This document shows positions 12,342 through 24,886 of a DNA stretch of 64,000 bases, in pieces. Each line of letters opens with the position of its first letter. The stretch's first letter is position 1. Origin of the DNA: Sipunculus nudus (Eukaryota > Annelida > Sipuncula > Golfingiida > Sipunculidae); the NCBI GenBank assembly GCA_026874595.1, contig CM049311.1, positions 51,959,676 to 52,023,675 of the forward strand, written 5' to 3'. The notes under the pieces were generated by a model. It searched no databases. It was not told where the DNA came from and was given only the letters and a program-made list of their open reading frames with translations. Both the position numbers and the translations under genes were made by a program.

Positions 12342-13620
12342 GCTTTGAGGAAGGAACCATAGCTGTAATTTCGATGTGTTGCGTTAAATGCTAACGTTAT
12401 CTTAACTTTTATCTGAAATTCTGATTTTTTTTCATTAGTGTAAAAACACCATTACACCATTCTAGAAATTGCATATATACTCAATATTCCCAGTCACTCA
12501 TCCTGGTATATGAATATAGAAAAAATATAGGATAAATAATATTGTTATACATACTGACCTGTAATCACGCCTGTTCATTTAATGTCCCGGATGATACCAT
12601 TAGCCAAGTGATTGGCCATTCACTATAATAATTGTTTATTATGAATTGCCCGTGGGGAAAGTTCTTTTGTACCTGCTAGAAGATCATATTTCTACGAACA
12701 AAGCATTCAGTTTGTTAGAGGATTAGGAAACCTATTATATGAGGTTTCCCTATGACTTAGATGTATTATTTATATAGGTCTCTCGGAGAGGGATTTATAT
12801 TAATGGTTGATCCAGCCAGAGTAATAATAGATTATTGCCTGACTTAAAGGCACTCCAGCAAATATATATCTTATCTTTTAACCCTGTATTTGTGATCTTT
12901 TAAGTGATTGTTCCCTTGCCAGTGTCTCCTTGGTTAATCTTTTCGGTAAATCGATATTAAGTAATTGATTAACTTTATTTAAGTAAGAAATATATTAACT
13001 TGTACGACATGGACATTGTTTATACAGATCATACTTCGACCAAGCTTTAGAGGTCCATTAAAAATCTCAGAGAGGGCACCTTTCGGGATTGTTCCATTCT
13101 GAGATGGTTAAATCTATATATTGATACGACTGGCTTGTCTTCAGACCCCACTGTCCGTCTCGGTGATGAGCAGACCATTGAAACCTGTAATTGCCCACGG
13201 GTCCGTCCTCTGTTCACACAACGGCAGCAGCCCGGACAACGTTATCTCTTTTGTTTCCGCGCCCGGGGCCTTCTTTGTATATCAGAGCCCTCGGGCCCTG
13301 CAGGGAAAGCTCGGGTTGCAGCTGAGAATCTCATTAGATTCTGGATACTGTTTCCTTGATGATGTCTTCGAAAAATAATGGTAGCTAATTAACAAGGGGA
13401 TATTAAGTATGCATCTTCGCGTATAAAGTCATTCTCACTGAGAGCAAGTAGTTAATAACAGGATGAAAAACATTACTTCTATATCAATGGATGGTAAACC
13501 AGCAGCACCCCCACGTCGCGGCGCCTTACAGACCGGCATAAACTACTTCCTGACTGCTTGATTCCCGCATGACGTCATACCACAATGACTTACTGATATG
13601 TCTTTCTCTTCCATATGTTA
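12342..13620. other. no gene recognised
   Basis: A GC-richer stretch at 13120-13345 has two overlapping open frames of 85 and 74 residues, but neither shows a recognised domain, signal peptide or splice context. An 8-bp perfect hairpin (12726-12733 / 12742-12749) is the only other structure noticed. Confidence 0.5.
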
Positions 13621-13941
13621 GGCCAAACAAAATAAAAGGTATGATTCTCAGGTCCCGCCCGCGTCAATTTTCAACCTCTGCATATTTTTTTTTTCAATAG
13701 AAACTTACCAATTTTGAGCTCCAGCTGCTCGGACATTTCTTTCAAGAAAATATAATCATACAGGATTGATAAAATATCCTTTGTTATATGGTGCCCTACC
13801 TGTTTAGCAAAATAATACTGTTTTTATCATTTTTTTCTCTTTCAAATTTTCATTGAAACATACAAAAAGATAAAAAAAAAAAACCGACCGCATTGATGTC
13901 TAAAAAAGTGCGTGGGAACCAAAACTTGTTTTTTTTCCTTT
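13621..13941 (+). mobile_element. inverted-repeat element (MITE family 1), copy 2
   Basis: Begins TTA-GGCCAAA and shares the internal blocks TTACCAATTTTGAGCT and ATCCTTTGTTAT with the 40300-40628 copy. Its 3' inverted repeat is more decayed. No coding capacity. Confidence 0.8.
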
Positions 13942-13997
13942 AATAAAACTTCTCCATCGGTCCATTCGACAAGTCTCACACGGATGGTTTATAATAA

Positions 13998-14410
13998 AAA
14001 TTTTCTGTGGCTGAAAAGGTAGTTTAAGTGTTACGGGGTGACATAAAAGCGGACTTGTACGCCACCGACCTGGGTTCGAATCCCGAATCGGCCCAGGGAT
14101 TTTTTCCCCTCAACAATTTGCCTTCGTACCAAAATGGGTGCTCCTTTAACGTGACGGTTAACATTGTGGCCCAGGGAATAAGCTCACCAAAGTGTGATTC
14201 CTGGGATAATAAGTCTTGTTCTGATAGCAGAACGCTCTTAAGCGGGGTGTGTTACGGGGTGACATAAAAGCGGACCAAACTCTCTCGCTAGTGAAGCTTG
14301 CTTTGCTAGAGAAGCGGTTGGTTTCCCCGGACTTGTGCGCCACCGACCCGAGTTCGACTCCCAGATCGGCCCAGGGATTTTTCCCCTCAAAAATTTGTCT
14401 TCGTAACATA
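13998..14410 (+). mobile_element. tRNA-related SINE-like element, doubled
   Basis: GGTTCGAATCCC at about 14083 and a diverged copy at about 14355 resemble the RNA polymerase III B box. Each is followed by the same GATCGGCCCAGGG / TTTTTCCCCTCAA segment. A 27-bp segment at 14028-14054 recurs at 14249-14275. This looks like one element nested in or duplicated next to another. The A box is weak. Confidence 0.55.
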
Positions 14411-17400
14411 ACTTACTGGCAAGATTAAACTAATCAACAAAAATTTAGGTAAACTAACGTTAATACCTCCTCCGTCATCAGTCTGTATATCATTTGTTAA
14501 CTAAGACCACCTGTACAATATCCTCAGGGATAACACTGCAACTTATGTAGCATAATGCTTGATATTGTTTTAAGCCCAGAACTCGGTGTCATTTGTGTTT
14601 TCAGTGTCACTAGACAAATAACATTTAGCAAATAGCGTAAGTAAAAAAGACCGAGAACACTGGGAGCAGATGGATATCGGGAAGGCAGGGTGAGTTATGT
14701 GTCCTTGTTTAAAAAAACTGTTACAATATGGACAGGGCCGTTCGCGAAAATAAAATGACCCATACAAATCCTTACAAATGTACAAAAAAAACGGGTGCAG
14801 AGGTAAGCTGAGACTTAACTTTGGGCGAGTTTAAGTGACAGAGACAAAGCTATAATCCTAATGCTCACTAGTTTACACATGTATCACTTTAACCATTCAT
14901 GCCCCGGCTTTGTGGTGTGTAATGAGCTGAACTGCCGGTCCTATTCTGGTGAAGAATAGATCCATTTACTAGAAACGGAGCGGCACAACACACACCTCAT
15001 GCCCCGCCTTGTCCACAGTTTGGCAACCTGTTGCTGCCATAGCAACCGGTAGCACGTTCGATGCCCTCGGAGGATCCCCATATCAAAGTACAAGTTAGTG
15101 ATAATCCGGGCAATATCATCACTCCAGCTAGGCTGAATGACTGATCATCCGAATAAACTTACTACCGAGCCACGTGATCTGTTACGTCATCCTCCATCCT
15201 CAAAATAGAGGATTTATCAATAAAATGCCTCGATTATTTGTTGGTGTCACACTGATACATGACTCTGAGTGTATTCGTGTGTAGATTCACTGAGTGTCGG
15301 TACGGACGTCTTATACTGTTATAATATAAATGATTTATCAAACAGACATTTTAAGAAATAAGAATTAAAAATTTACTTACGTGTCTGTTTACTATGTCTG
15401 ATATTAACATGCCATTATGATATATAAGGCGACATCATTTCAACGGCCATATTACCATAATACTCTACATTTAGATAAAAAATATCTTTAATCAAAACTC
15501 ATTTGTATCGGCTCCTTTTGGGAAGTTAATTATGGAGTTCCTTCCAGCATCTCCTAGTTACTAAGCTGCCAGAATTTGCCCAATTGAAGCGCGCACTTCC
15601 TTTATCGCCTCTGCCACGAGGGTATGCGTTCATCACCCATGGGTGTGTATGTTTTTGTATGTGTTCTTTTTTGTTCACAACATAACTCATGCAATGGTGA
15701 ACGGAATCTCATAAAATTTTGAGATTATTTCGTGAAAGGGCCAATGAGGAAACAATTAGAATTGGTGTTCATTCGGTACATGATCCGGATCCAGAAATAT
15801 CATCAAGGGATATTCACAAATGAAGAGTCATTTATGCACGGATGAACATGGGGATATAGACTTAATAAGTGAATGCAAACAACGTTTGAGGAGCATTCCA
15901 TAACAGGGGCCCTTTCATATTCCTTAGAATGCAGATTTCAAATTTTCTTCGTGTGAAATGGTCACAGCATTCTTCTAAGCTAATCGCAAGCTTGTTCTCT
16001 GAAGACTCGTCAGGGCATTTTACTATACAGTTCATCCTGTATAAACACTTATAGAACGTCAGTAAATCATTGCAATATATCTTTACTACCACAATATCCG
16101 TACCTTTTTTTTTTACATTTTATATGATAAAATTATAATTCTGTTCAATCCTAAAAGGCAAGGTTCCTGTCTGAATCTCTGGCAGGTTTTAGTTTTATTT
16201 GACAAAACCGGCTATGCTGGCTAACTGGACCAGAACACACCACGTGATCATTACGCTCAGCTGATGACAAAGGTCTGTTAATTCTTTCTACAGTAAAGTT
16301 TGGCACTAACTAGGGACGTTGCACAAATTTTATTTATACATCACACGAGGATCACTTAAAGTCTCAAGTTCACCTGTAATATCATGATAGCGACAAGACG
16401 ATTTTGTTTTGCATAATTAATACCGTTTTTGATCTGTAATATGGGAAAACATGCGTTTAAATAAACTCTGCAAAGCGCTTTTACATTTACATATGGATAC
16501 CATCTGTCCTCTGAACCAAACTTAATTGAAAAACGTCTGCAAAACTTTGCATAAAATAACACGTATTTCTTCCTGTAGCGATTATATGACAACAAAGGGT
16601 ATGTTTTTTAAGTGAATCACATGGTATGATGTTATGGCGCTTCACTGTGAAGAACTGTCATAGACGTGAAATTCTTCCCACTCTATGCTTTAGGGCCCCT
16701 AAATGCACCAACTACTTAGAAATAAATGTACAGGGCTTTTATCTAGAGCGGTGAATCGTTTTAACAGTTATTGATTTTATTTCTGTAATACGGATATAAC
16801 CATTAGGAATAATAACAAATGTACCGTCACTTATGGACGAATGCACCTTGAAATATTGGCCGAAATTGGCGGAGGCTTGCATTCAGTAGAGTGTAGATTG
16901 TTAGTTTGTTTTGTCCAGAGCAGAGCAGGCTATTAGCTGGGTGGGCGATCTAACATTAATAATAATAGTCAGATAGGGCAAGATTTACGCCCACTGTTTC
17001 ATTGAGGCACAAAAGTGTTCGGTGAAGATGATGTATAACCAAAAAGACTTCGAAAATATCATTTTGCAACATATATTGTTTGACTACTGTAGAGGTTTGT
17101 GTAATTTTACATTTGCTCCATATATTTATTAACAAATATTTAGAACATATAAAAGACATGTTTTAAACAAAACAAATTGATTAAAATAGACTTTGTCATA
17201 AACCTGTAAATGTCAAAGTACGAGTCATCGCAAGTATATCCATTCTGTGTAGGTGGTACTTTACGGCCCCAAGAAGACACGCCCACCTACTGTTTGTTGT
17301 TGTGTTCGTTGTTTCACAGACCCCGTAACAGGATTACTTCTTTATGTATCAGAAACATAAGTCAGCTTAATATTCCTGGACACCACTGTGGTTACTAGAC

Positions 17401-18314
17401 ACAGGACAGGTCATAGGCAGGCGGAAGAATTTGCCCAGTTCCGAGACATGTGATGCCTCTGATTTTTACACAGGCCGCAGACGTCAGAGAACCGGGAATT
17501 CTTATTTATTCAATTTCAAGGTGCTGCACAAACGAGTTAAATTACTTCTGTTATTGCTTCTTCTGCATATTTTTTGGTAAGGACAAACGGATCAGGAATA
17601 ATAATTCTTTACCATAATTGGAAATTTCCAAACAATTTTTTATACCAAATATGTGGTTAACGATCATCTGAGATATAGAAACATCCTTTATTCGCAGGAT
17701 ACAGCCAAAGACGGAGCCAAGCCTTCGTCTCAGGAAAACAATAATTGGGAGCAATAAAAGCTGTAAGCTGTTTAGTAAATGTGATTAGTGAAGTGATGAA
17801 TTGACGTATGACGTATCCATCGCCGCCCTTTATACAGCTAAGGTGATACAATACAGGAACACGTGTAAAAATTGATCTTATTAATTTTTATGTGAGGCAA
17901 TCTAACCGTAATGGTTTTGAAAATAACTAAACGCGATTAAATTATATTATCTACTTATCTGTCCTCAAGTTTCATCAAATGGGCTAAGTGAAATAAGAAT
18001 AACAAGTCTATTATCAAATCCAGGTTTGAAATGCCCCTTTTCCTACATGGTTAAAATGATTATGAAGCAAATAAAATTAACATTGAAGCAGATATTCTGA
18101 CAAGTCCGGGAGCATATTATTAACATGATGCCAAATAAACACAACCCGAATCTGTTGATTTATAACAAACAAAAAACTATGCAGTCCCTAATACACGGCA
18201 ATTAGGTTATAATAACTTAGTTTCATGTTTACGGATATATAACTTAAACATATTTACACTGCAGTGTATAAATTTGGAAATCTTTTGTATTGGACGCGCT
18301 GAAAGTAAGTGGAT
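14411..18314. other. no gene recognised
   Basis: No exon or RNA gene supported. At 15650-15820 a stretch containing AACGGAATCTCATAAAATTT and GATCCGGATCC resembles dispersed repeats I recall from invertebrate genomes, but I cannot name the family. Confidence 0.5.
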
Positions 18315-18328
18315 AAGATTTAAATATT
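18315..18328. repeat. left target-site duplication of the SINE
   Basis: AAGATTTAAATATT, 14 bp, repeated exactly at 18729-18742. Confidence 0.85.
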
Positions 18329-18728
18329 ACCGGCTTCTGTGGCTCAGGGGTAGAGCGCAGGACTCAGAGCCGGGAGATCGTGAGTTCGAATCTCAGCCGA
18401 GGCGGTGAAAATTTTCACGGTCGGCCCCCACCCAGGTTGAGCGCTCTGCAGGCTTATTGGGGAGACTGTGCCCATCAGTCGTGTTTAACTCACAAACGAG
18501 TGCGCCTTTCGGTGGTTCCTCGCTGTTATGACCCAGTAATGGGGATGACACACCACCAGGGCCCGCAGGAGTGGTATACCGAACCTGGTTGACACCTGAA
18601 AAAATTGGATACAAGCCCCTGTCACGTGGTCCGAAACCGGAATGGATCTCTGCAGATGTACATATACTTAGTTAAGCAAAGCATAAAAAAATGGAGGCGG
18701 TTACCTCCACCAAAAAATTAAAAAAAAA
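18329..18728 (+). mobile_element. tRNA-derived SINE, about 400 bp, with perfect target-site duplication
   Basis: The head carries an A box (TGGCTCAGGGGTAGAGC) and a B box (GAGTTCGAATCTC) in tRNA-like spacing, with recognisable acceptor, D and T stems. The anticodon stem does not pair, so it is not a functional tRNA. The body has no coding frame. The end has a TGGAGG/CCTCCA hairpin and an A-rich tail. The 14-bp duplications on both sides are exact, showing LINE-mediated insertion and a relatively recent age compared with the LINE copies. Confidence 0.85.
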
Positions 18729-18742
18729 AAGATTTAAATATT
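18729..18742. repeat. right target-site duplication of the SINE
   Basis: Exact copy of 18315-18328, directly after the A-rich tail. Confidence 0.85.
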
Positions 18743-19689
18743 TTACTTATGAATTCAAGGGCAAATTTACATATTGCTTTGAACAAATAGCCTGTCTGTA
18801 ATCTGACAAATATTTAAATGTACCTACGGAAAGAAAAGGAACAGTCGAGAGTAAAATATTTTTGTTTTAATTTACCACCCTTTGAAGGATTCAATGAACA
18901 TTATTATAAATGAATTTAGACTTGACGCTTCTCTTCTCATAAAAATGTTGAAATTGTGTGATAGCATACCATTAAGGAAATTTGGTATTTTGTATGAATT
19001 GACAGTGTAAAATTCTAACAAATAACAAACTGTCTGTTGAGAACTGGTTAGACCGGTTGGTATGGTAAACTAAAATTAGCACTACGGAATCATAGGCAAC
19101 ACTGACTGAATGTTATGTCCAGCTCAGGCCTCAGTGCGGGGTTTATATATGGGCTGAGTGGTTTTATACGTGGGCTGAGTGGGTTTAAATAAGGACTGAG
19201 TGGGTTAATATATCGGCTGAGTAGGCTGTAATCTCCTCCTCTTGGGCGGCCTTTATTCCAAACATTTTATTTTATTTGAGACAATAAAATCAAAAACTTA
19301 TACTAAAAGCCAAATAAAAAAATCAGCGACACGCCGAGGGAAGTACCAAATTGATTGAACTTGATTTCCCGTCACAGCTTCTGCTGCTAAGTAGCATTAA
19401 CCAAGTATAGACATTAATCAATTTACAGCGTGCCCTGTGGACAAGAAATGCTATGGATACGTTTTTGTCAATGCTTACCATCAAGCGAGGTAACAAGACA
19501 TGTAAAGAAGAAACCGAGGCTTTGTTTTTTGTTACCATGGAATACAATATCTTACATAAATATTTTACGTAAATATATAACTCCAGTATAATATTTCTAT
19601 ATAAGAAGACTCATATTCTTACAAGAAAATGATGTAAAATATAGATGCAGAGCCGTTGATCGACAATTAACCCTATCAACTCGCTACCA
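18743..19689. other. no gene recognised; short tandem repeat inside
   Basis: At 19138-19225 four imperfect units of about 21 bp share GGCTGAGTGG. Nothing else is supported. Confidence 0.55.
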
Positions 19690-22600
19690 AGCATCACGAT
19701 ATAGATACAGGTATATTAACCCACTCACCTTGCTCCTACGCATCCTGTCACGTTATAGATACAGGTATATTAACCCACTCACCTAGCTCCTACGCATCCT
19801 GTCACGATATAGATACAGGTATATTAACCCACTCACCTTGCTGATACGCATCCTGTCACGATATAGATACAGGTATATTAACCCACTCACCTTCCTCCTA
19901 CGCATCCTGTCACGTTATAGATTAAGGTATATTAACCCAATCACCTTGCTCCTACGCATCCTGTCACGATATAGATACAGGTATATTAACCCACTCACCT
20001 TGCTCCTACGCATCCTGTCACGATATGAAACAGGTATATTAACCCACTCACCTTGCTCCTACGCATCCTGTCACGATATAGATACAGGTATATTAACCCA
20101 CTCACCTTGCTCCTAAGCATCCTGTCACGTTATAGATACAGGTATATTAACCCACTCACCTTGCTCCTACGCATCCTGTCACGTTATAGATACAGGTATA
20201 TTAACCCACTCACCTTGCTCCTACGCATCCTGTCACGATATAGATACAGGTATATTAACCCACTCACCTTGCTCCTACGCATCCTGTCACGTTATAGATA
20301 CAGGTATATTAACCCACTCACCTTGCTCCTACGCATCCTGTCACGATATAGATACAGGTATATTAACCCACTCACCTTGCTCCTACGCATCCTGTCACGT
20401 TATAGATACAGGTATATTAACCCACTCACCTTGCTCCTACGCATCCTGTCACGATATAGATACAGGTATATTAACCCACTCACCTTGCTGATACGCATCC
20501 TGTCACGATATAGATACAGGTATATTAACCCACTCACCTTGCTCCTACGCATCCTGTCACGTTATAGATACAGGTATATTAACCCACTCACCTTGCTCCT
20601 ACGCATCCTGTCATGATATAGATACAGGTATATTAACCCACTCACCTTGCTGATACGCATCCTGTCACGATATAGATACAGGTATATTAACCCACTCACC
20701 TTGCTCCTACGCATCCTGTCACGTTATAGATACAGGTATATTAACCCACTCACCTTGCTGATACGCATCCTGTCACGATATAGATACAGGTATATTAACC
20801 CACTCACCTTGCTCCTACGCATCCTGTCACGATATGAAACAGGTATATTAACCCACTCACCTTGCTCCTACGCATCCTGTCACGATATAGATACAGGTAT
20901 ATTAACCCACTCACCTTGCTCCTACGCATCCTGTCACGATATAGATACAGGTATATTAACCCACTCACCTTGCTCCTACGCATCCTGTCACGATATGAAA
21001 CAGGTATATTAACCCACTCACCTTGCTCCTACGCATCCTGTCACGATATGAAACAGGTATATTAACCCACTCACCTTGCTCCTACGCATCCTGTCACGAT
21101 ATAGATACAGGTATATTAACCCACTCACCTTGCTCCTAAGCATCCTGTCACGTTATAGATACAGGTATATTAACCCACTCACCTTGCTCCTACGCATCCT
21201 GTCACGTTATAGATACAGGTATATTAACCCACTCACCTTGCTCCTACGCATCCTGTCACGATATAGATACAGGTATATTAACCCACTCACCTTGCTCCTA
21301 CGCATCCTGTCACGTTATAGATACAGGTATATTAACCCACTCACCTTGCTCCTACGCATCCTGTCACGATATAGATATAGGTATATTAACCCACTCACCT
21401 TGCTCCTACGCATCCTGTCACGATATAGATACAGGTATATTAACCCACTCACCTTGCTCCTACGCATCCTGTCACGTTATAGATACAGGTATATTAACCC
21501 ACTCACCTTGCTCCTACGCATCCTGTTACGTTATAGATACAGGTATATTAACCCACTCACCTTGCTCCTACGCATCCTGTCACGATATAGATACAGGTAT
21601 ATTAACCCACTCACCTTGCTCCTACGCATCCTGTCACGTTATAGATACAGGTATATTAACCCACTCACCTTGCTTCTACGCATCCTGTCACGATATAGAT
21701 ACAGGTATATTAACCCACTCACCTAGCTCCTACGCATCCTGTCACGATATAGATACAGGTATATTAACCCACTCACCTTGCTCCTACGCATCCTGTCACG
21801 ATATAGATACAGGTATATTAACCCACTCACCTTGCTCCTACGCATCCTGTCACGTTATAGATACGGGTATATTAACCCACTCACCTTGCTCCTACGCATC
21901 CTGTCACGATATAGATACAGGTATATTAACCCACTCACCTTGCTCCTACGCATCCTGTCACGTTATAGATACAGGTATATTAACCCACTCACCTTGCTCC
22001 TACGCATCCTGTTACGTTATAGATACAGGTATATTAACCCACTCACCTTGCTCCTACGCATCCTGTCACGATATAGATACAGGTATATTAACCCACTCAC
22101 CTTGCTCCTACGCATCCTGTCACGTTATAGATACAGGTATATTAACCCACTCACCTTGCTTCTACGCATCCTGTCACGATATAGATACAGGTATATTAAC
22201 CCACTCACCTTGCTCCTACGCATCCTGTCACGTTATAGATACAGGTATATTAACCCACTCACCTTGCTCCTACGCATCCTGTCACGTTATAGATACAGGT
22301 ATATTAACCCACTCACCTTGCTCCTAAGCATCCTGTCATGATATAGATACAGATATATTAACCCACTCACCTTGCTCCTACGCATCCTGTCACGTTATAG
22401 ATACAGGTATATTAACCCACTCACCTTGCTTCTACGCATCCTGTCACGATATAGATACAGGTATATTAACCCACTCACCTTGCTCCTACGCATCCTGTCA
22501 CGATATAGATACAGGTATATTAACCCACTCACCTTGCTCCTACGCATCCTGTCACGTTATAGATACAGGTATATTAACCCACTCACCTTGCTTCTACGCA

Positions 22601-22840
22601 TCCTGTCACGATATAGATACAGGTATATTAACCCACTCACCTTACTCCTACGCATCCTGTCACGATATAGATACAGGTATATTAACCCACTCACCTTGCT
22701 CCTACGCATCCTGTCACGTTATAGATACAGGTATATTAACCCACTCACCTTGCTCCTACGCATCCTGTCACGATATAGATACAGGTATATTAACCCACTC
22801 ACCTTGCTCCTACGCATCCTGTCACGTTATAGATACAGGT
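19690..22840. repeat. 54-bp minisatellite array, about 58 units
   Basis: Head-to-tail units of 54 bp with very high identity. Units alternate between ACGATATA and ACGTTATA variants, and rarer variants (a 1-bp-deleted form at 20830, 20993 and 21047, TGATACG, TTCTACG, CTAAGC) recur. A CTAAGC unit at 20110 and its partner at 21133 are 19 units apart, with similar neighbours, showing internal segmental duplication. Since 54 is divisible by three, frames stay open (an 18-residue repeat), but there is no gene evidence. Confidence 0.95.
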
Positions 22841-23215
22841 CATAACAACCCCCCCCCCCCCCCAACTCCTAAACATGCGTCCTGTCACGATATAGGTACA
22901 GTTCAATAAACCCGACAACCTTACTATCAAGCATCCTGTTGCAATATTGATACAGGTCATAACACCCCCTCACCTCCCAAACAAGCATCCTGTCAAAATT
23001 TAGATACAGGTCGATTTACCCACTCACCTCACTACCAAGCATCCTGGCACGATATAGATAGAGGTCAATTAACCCACTCACCTCACAAACAAGCATCCTG
23101 GCACGATATAGATACAAGGCAATTAACCTACTCACCCCGCTACCAAATATCCTGTCACGATATAGCTACAGGTCAATTAATCCACTCACCCCGCTACCAA
23201 GCATGCTGTCACGAT
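22841..23215. repeat. diverged edge of the 54-bp array
   Basis: About seven degenerate units still carry CATCCTGTCACGATATAG and CACTCACC. A 15-C run at 22849-22863 marks the junction with the homogeneous array. Confidence 0.85.
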
Positions 23216-24530
23216 AAAGATGTGGTTCAGTTCAACTGGGTATTAAATGATCAATTTCATCGTAAAACATAAATCAATTTTGTATATTAAATAACTTTCA
23301 TCCAACACCATCGATAAACAAATGTTTAAAGAGGATTACTAGAGATGAAGATTGGATTCTGGTTGCCCTCAAGGCGTGTTTTTTTAACACGTGTGTAGAT
23401 ATATGTTTATGTATGTTTATATATATGTATATAAGTCAATTTTATAAATATAATTTTTTTTATAACTGTTTATATTTGTATATATTTGTTGGACTTGTAA
23501 CCGCAAGGTTGTAGGTTCCCGTTTTTAACCGTTTTCTACGATAAGACTGATTGATGAAGTCTCTCGGCTCAAGTGTAAATGGGTACTGGTCATTGGAGTC
23601 AAATGGAGAACGAAAAACTCCCCGACGCCTATTATGGCTGCTTGGGTTGTATTCTCTCTAGGGACACGAGAGAAACAACAAGATGGAACAGGCCCGAAAG
23701 ACCAAGACGGCAAAGTGTTAAGTCGGATGAGACTGACATCGTCTGTGACATCTTTAAACCTCCGCCGTTACCTATTTCCTATTTGTTTGACAAGAGATAT
23801 CACTTAAATGTCACCTGTGTGAAGCAAAAGGGTTTTGGGTCGGATTGCCCGCAAAATCTGTATTGCCCTCGGTCCATAAGAGTAATAAGAGATGTGTGTG
23901 TGTGTGTGTGTGTGTAGGGGGGACACTCAAATTAGCCCACACCGTTGACACTTTCTGGAGTCCTTCCATTAGGGCAGGATTTTGGTCACACTGAACCATT
24001 CAGAGATACCCCTAGGTCACATGACTGGCAAACCCGCCTCGGCTCTGGCTGCGATTTACAACTGAGAAAACAACTGCGTTTAATCCAGGATTTTTATTTA
24101 TCATAATAATATTGCAATATTTATAATGAAACAAAGGCACCAATATTGGGGCCAAAATATTAACCACATCTCATTCTTTTTGTTCCTTGCGGACCAACGA
24201 ACAGAAGTCGATGTCCCTCTCTTTGTCGACCATTCTCTCACAGGAAGACAATCCAAAGACAAATATAATTAAAAGAAGTATTTGTGAGAAAACGATCAAC
24301 AGCCTATACACTGTTGCCATGACAATACACATCTGATTAAATTTAATTAGAATAATGAAGAGAGGATGATGCAATAACTCCAGACGCCCATTTTGTTATA
24401 TTTTCCAAAAATAGACTTAAGTAGGAAAAATATCAAAATATAAGGATATTTAGTGTATTAGTAATTATATGACCACTTAACGGTTTCGTATTGACGATGC
24501 AACATCAACGCTGGCTTGTAGCATATGCTG
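23216..24530. other. no gene recognised; SINE remnant and (GT)n inside
   Basis: At 23490-23516 AACCGCAAGGTTGTAGGTTC resembles the T arm/B box of a decayed SINE. A (GT)n run is at 23892-23915. An open frame of 112 residues at 23579-23917 runs into this microsatellite and is not convincing. Confidence 0.5.
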
Positions 24531-24567
24531 CAGGGGCGTAGTCAGGATTAGGGGAGGGGGCCGAAAT

Positions 24568-24627
<60 letters not shown>

Positions 24628-24886
24628 TAATGTGTGTTTGTGAGTGTGTTGATGTAAAAACACCTCACACGATTCTTCACAAAATACTGTAATGTTTTAA
24701 TTCAAATTAGAAATATCTGTTGTACAAGATGAATACATTTTAAAATATCTCATATTTGCAGGATCATACCGAATGATATGTAGAATTTTCAATAAACAAT
24801 ACATTAATCATTGGACTTAGTGAAATTCCGGGAGGTCGGGGAGTACTGGGTTGGGAGGGGGGATAATGGCCCTGTCTACGCCCCTT
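24531..24886. mobile_element. hAT-like non-autonomous element
   Basis: The left end CAGGGGCGTAGTCAGG and the right end CTGTCTACGCCCCTT are near-complementary terminal inverted repeats of the CAGGGGCGTAG type common in hAT transposons. A (TA)n run (24572-24622) lies inside. No transposase frame is present. An 8-bp target duplication could not be recognised, so the assignment rests on the ends. Confidence 0.55.
24572..24622. repeat. (TA)n microsatellite
   Basis: TA run inside the hAT-like element. Confidence 0.95.

Noticed and set aside
13121-13378. GC-rich region with two overlapping frames, possible exon
   Set aside because: No recognised domain, splice signal pattern or signal peptide; kept only as a note.
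18329-18402. Functional tRNA gene
   Set aside because: A and B boxes are good, but the anticodon stem does not pair and an element body with tail and target duplication follows, so it is a SINE head.
19838-22845. Long open frames of an 18-residue repeat (up to 216 residues)
   Set aside because: They follow from a 54-bp period divisible by three in a homogeneous satellite; there is no start context, signal or domain, and 1-bp-deleted units break the frame.
19690-23215. CRISPR-like array of regular repeats
   Set aside because: Units are contiguous without unique spacers and the DNA is eukaryotic; the same holds for the 61-bp and 41-bp arrays.
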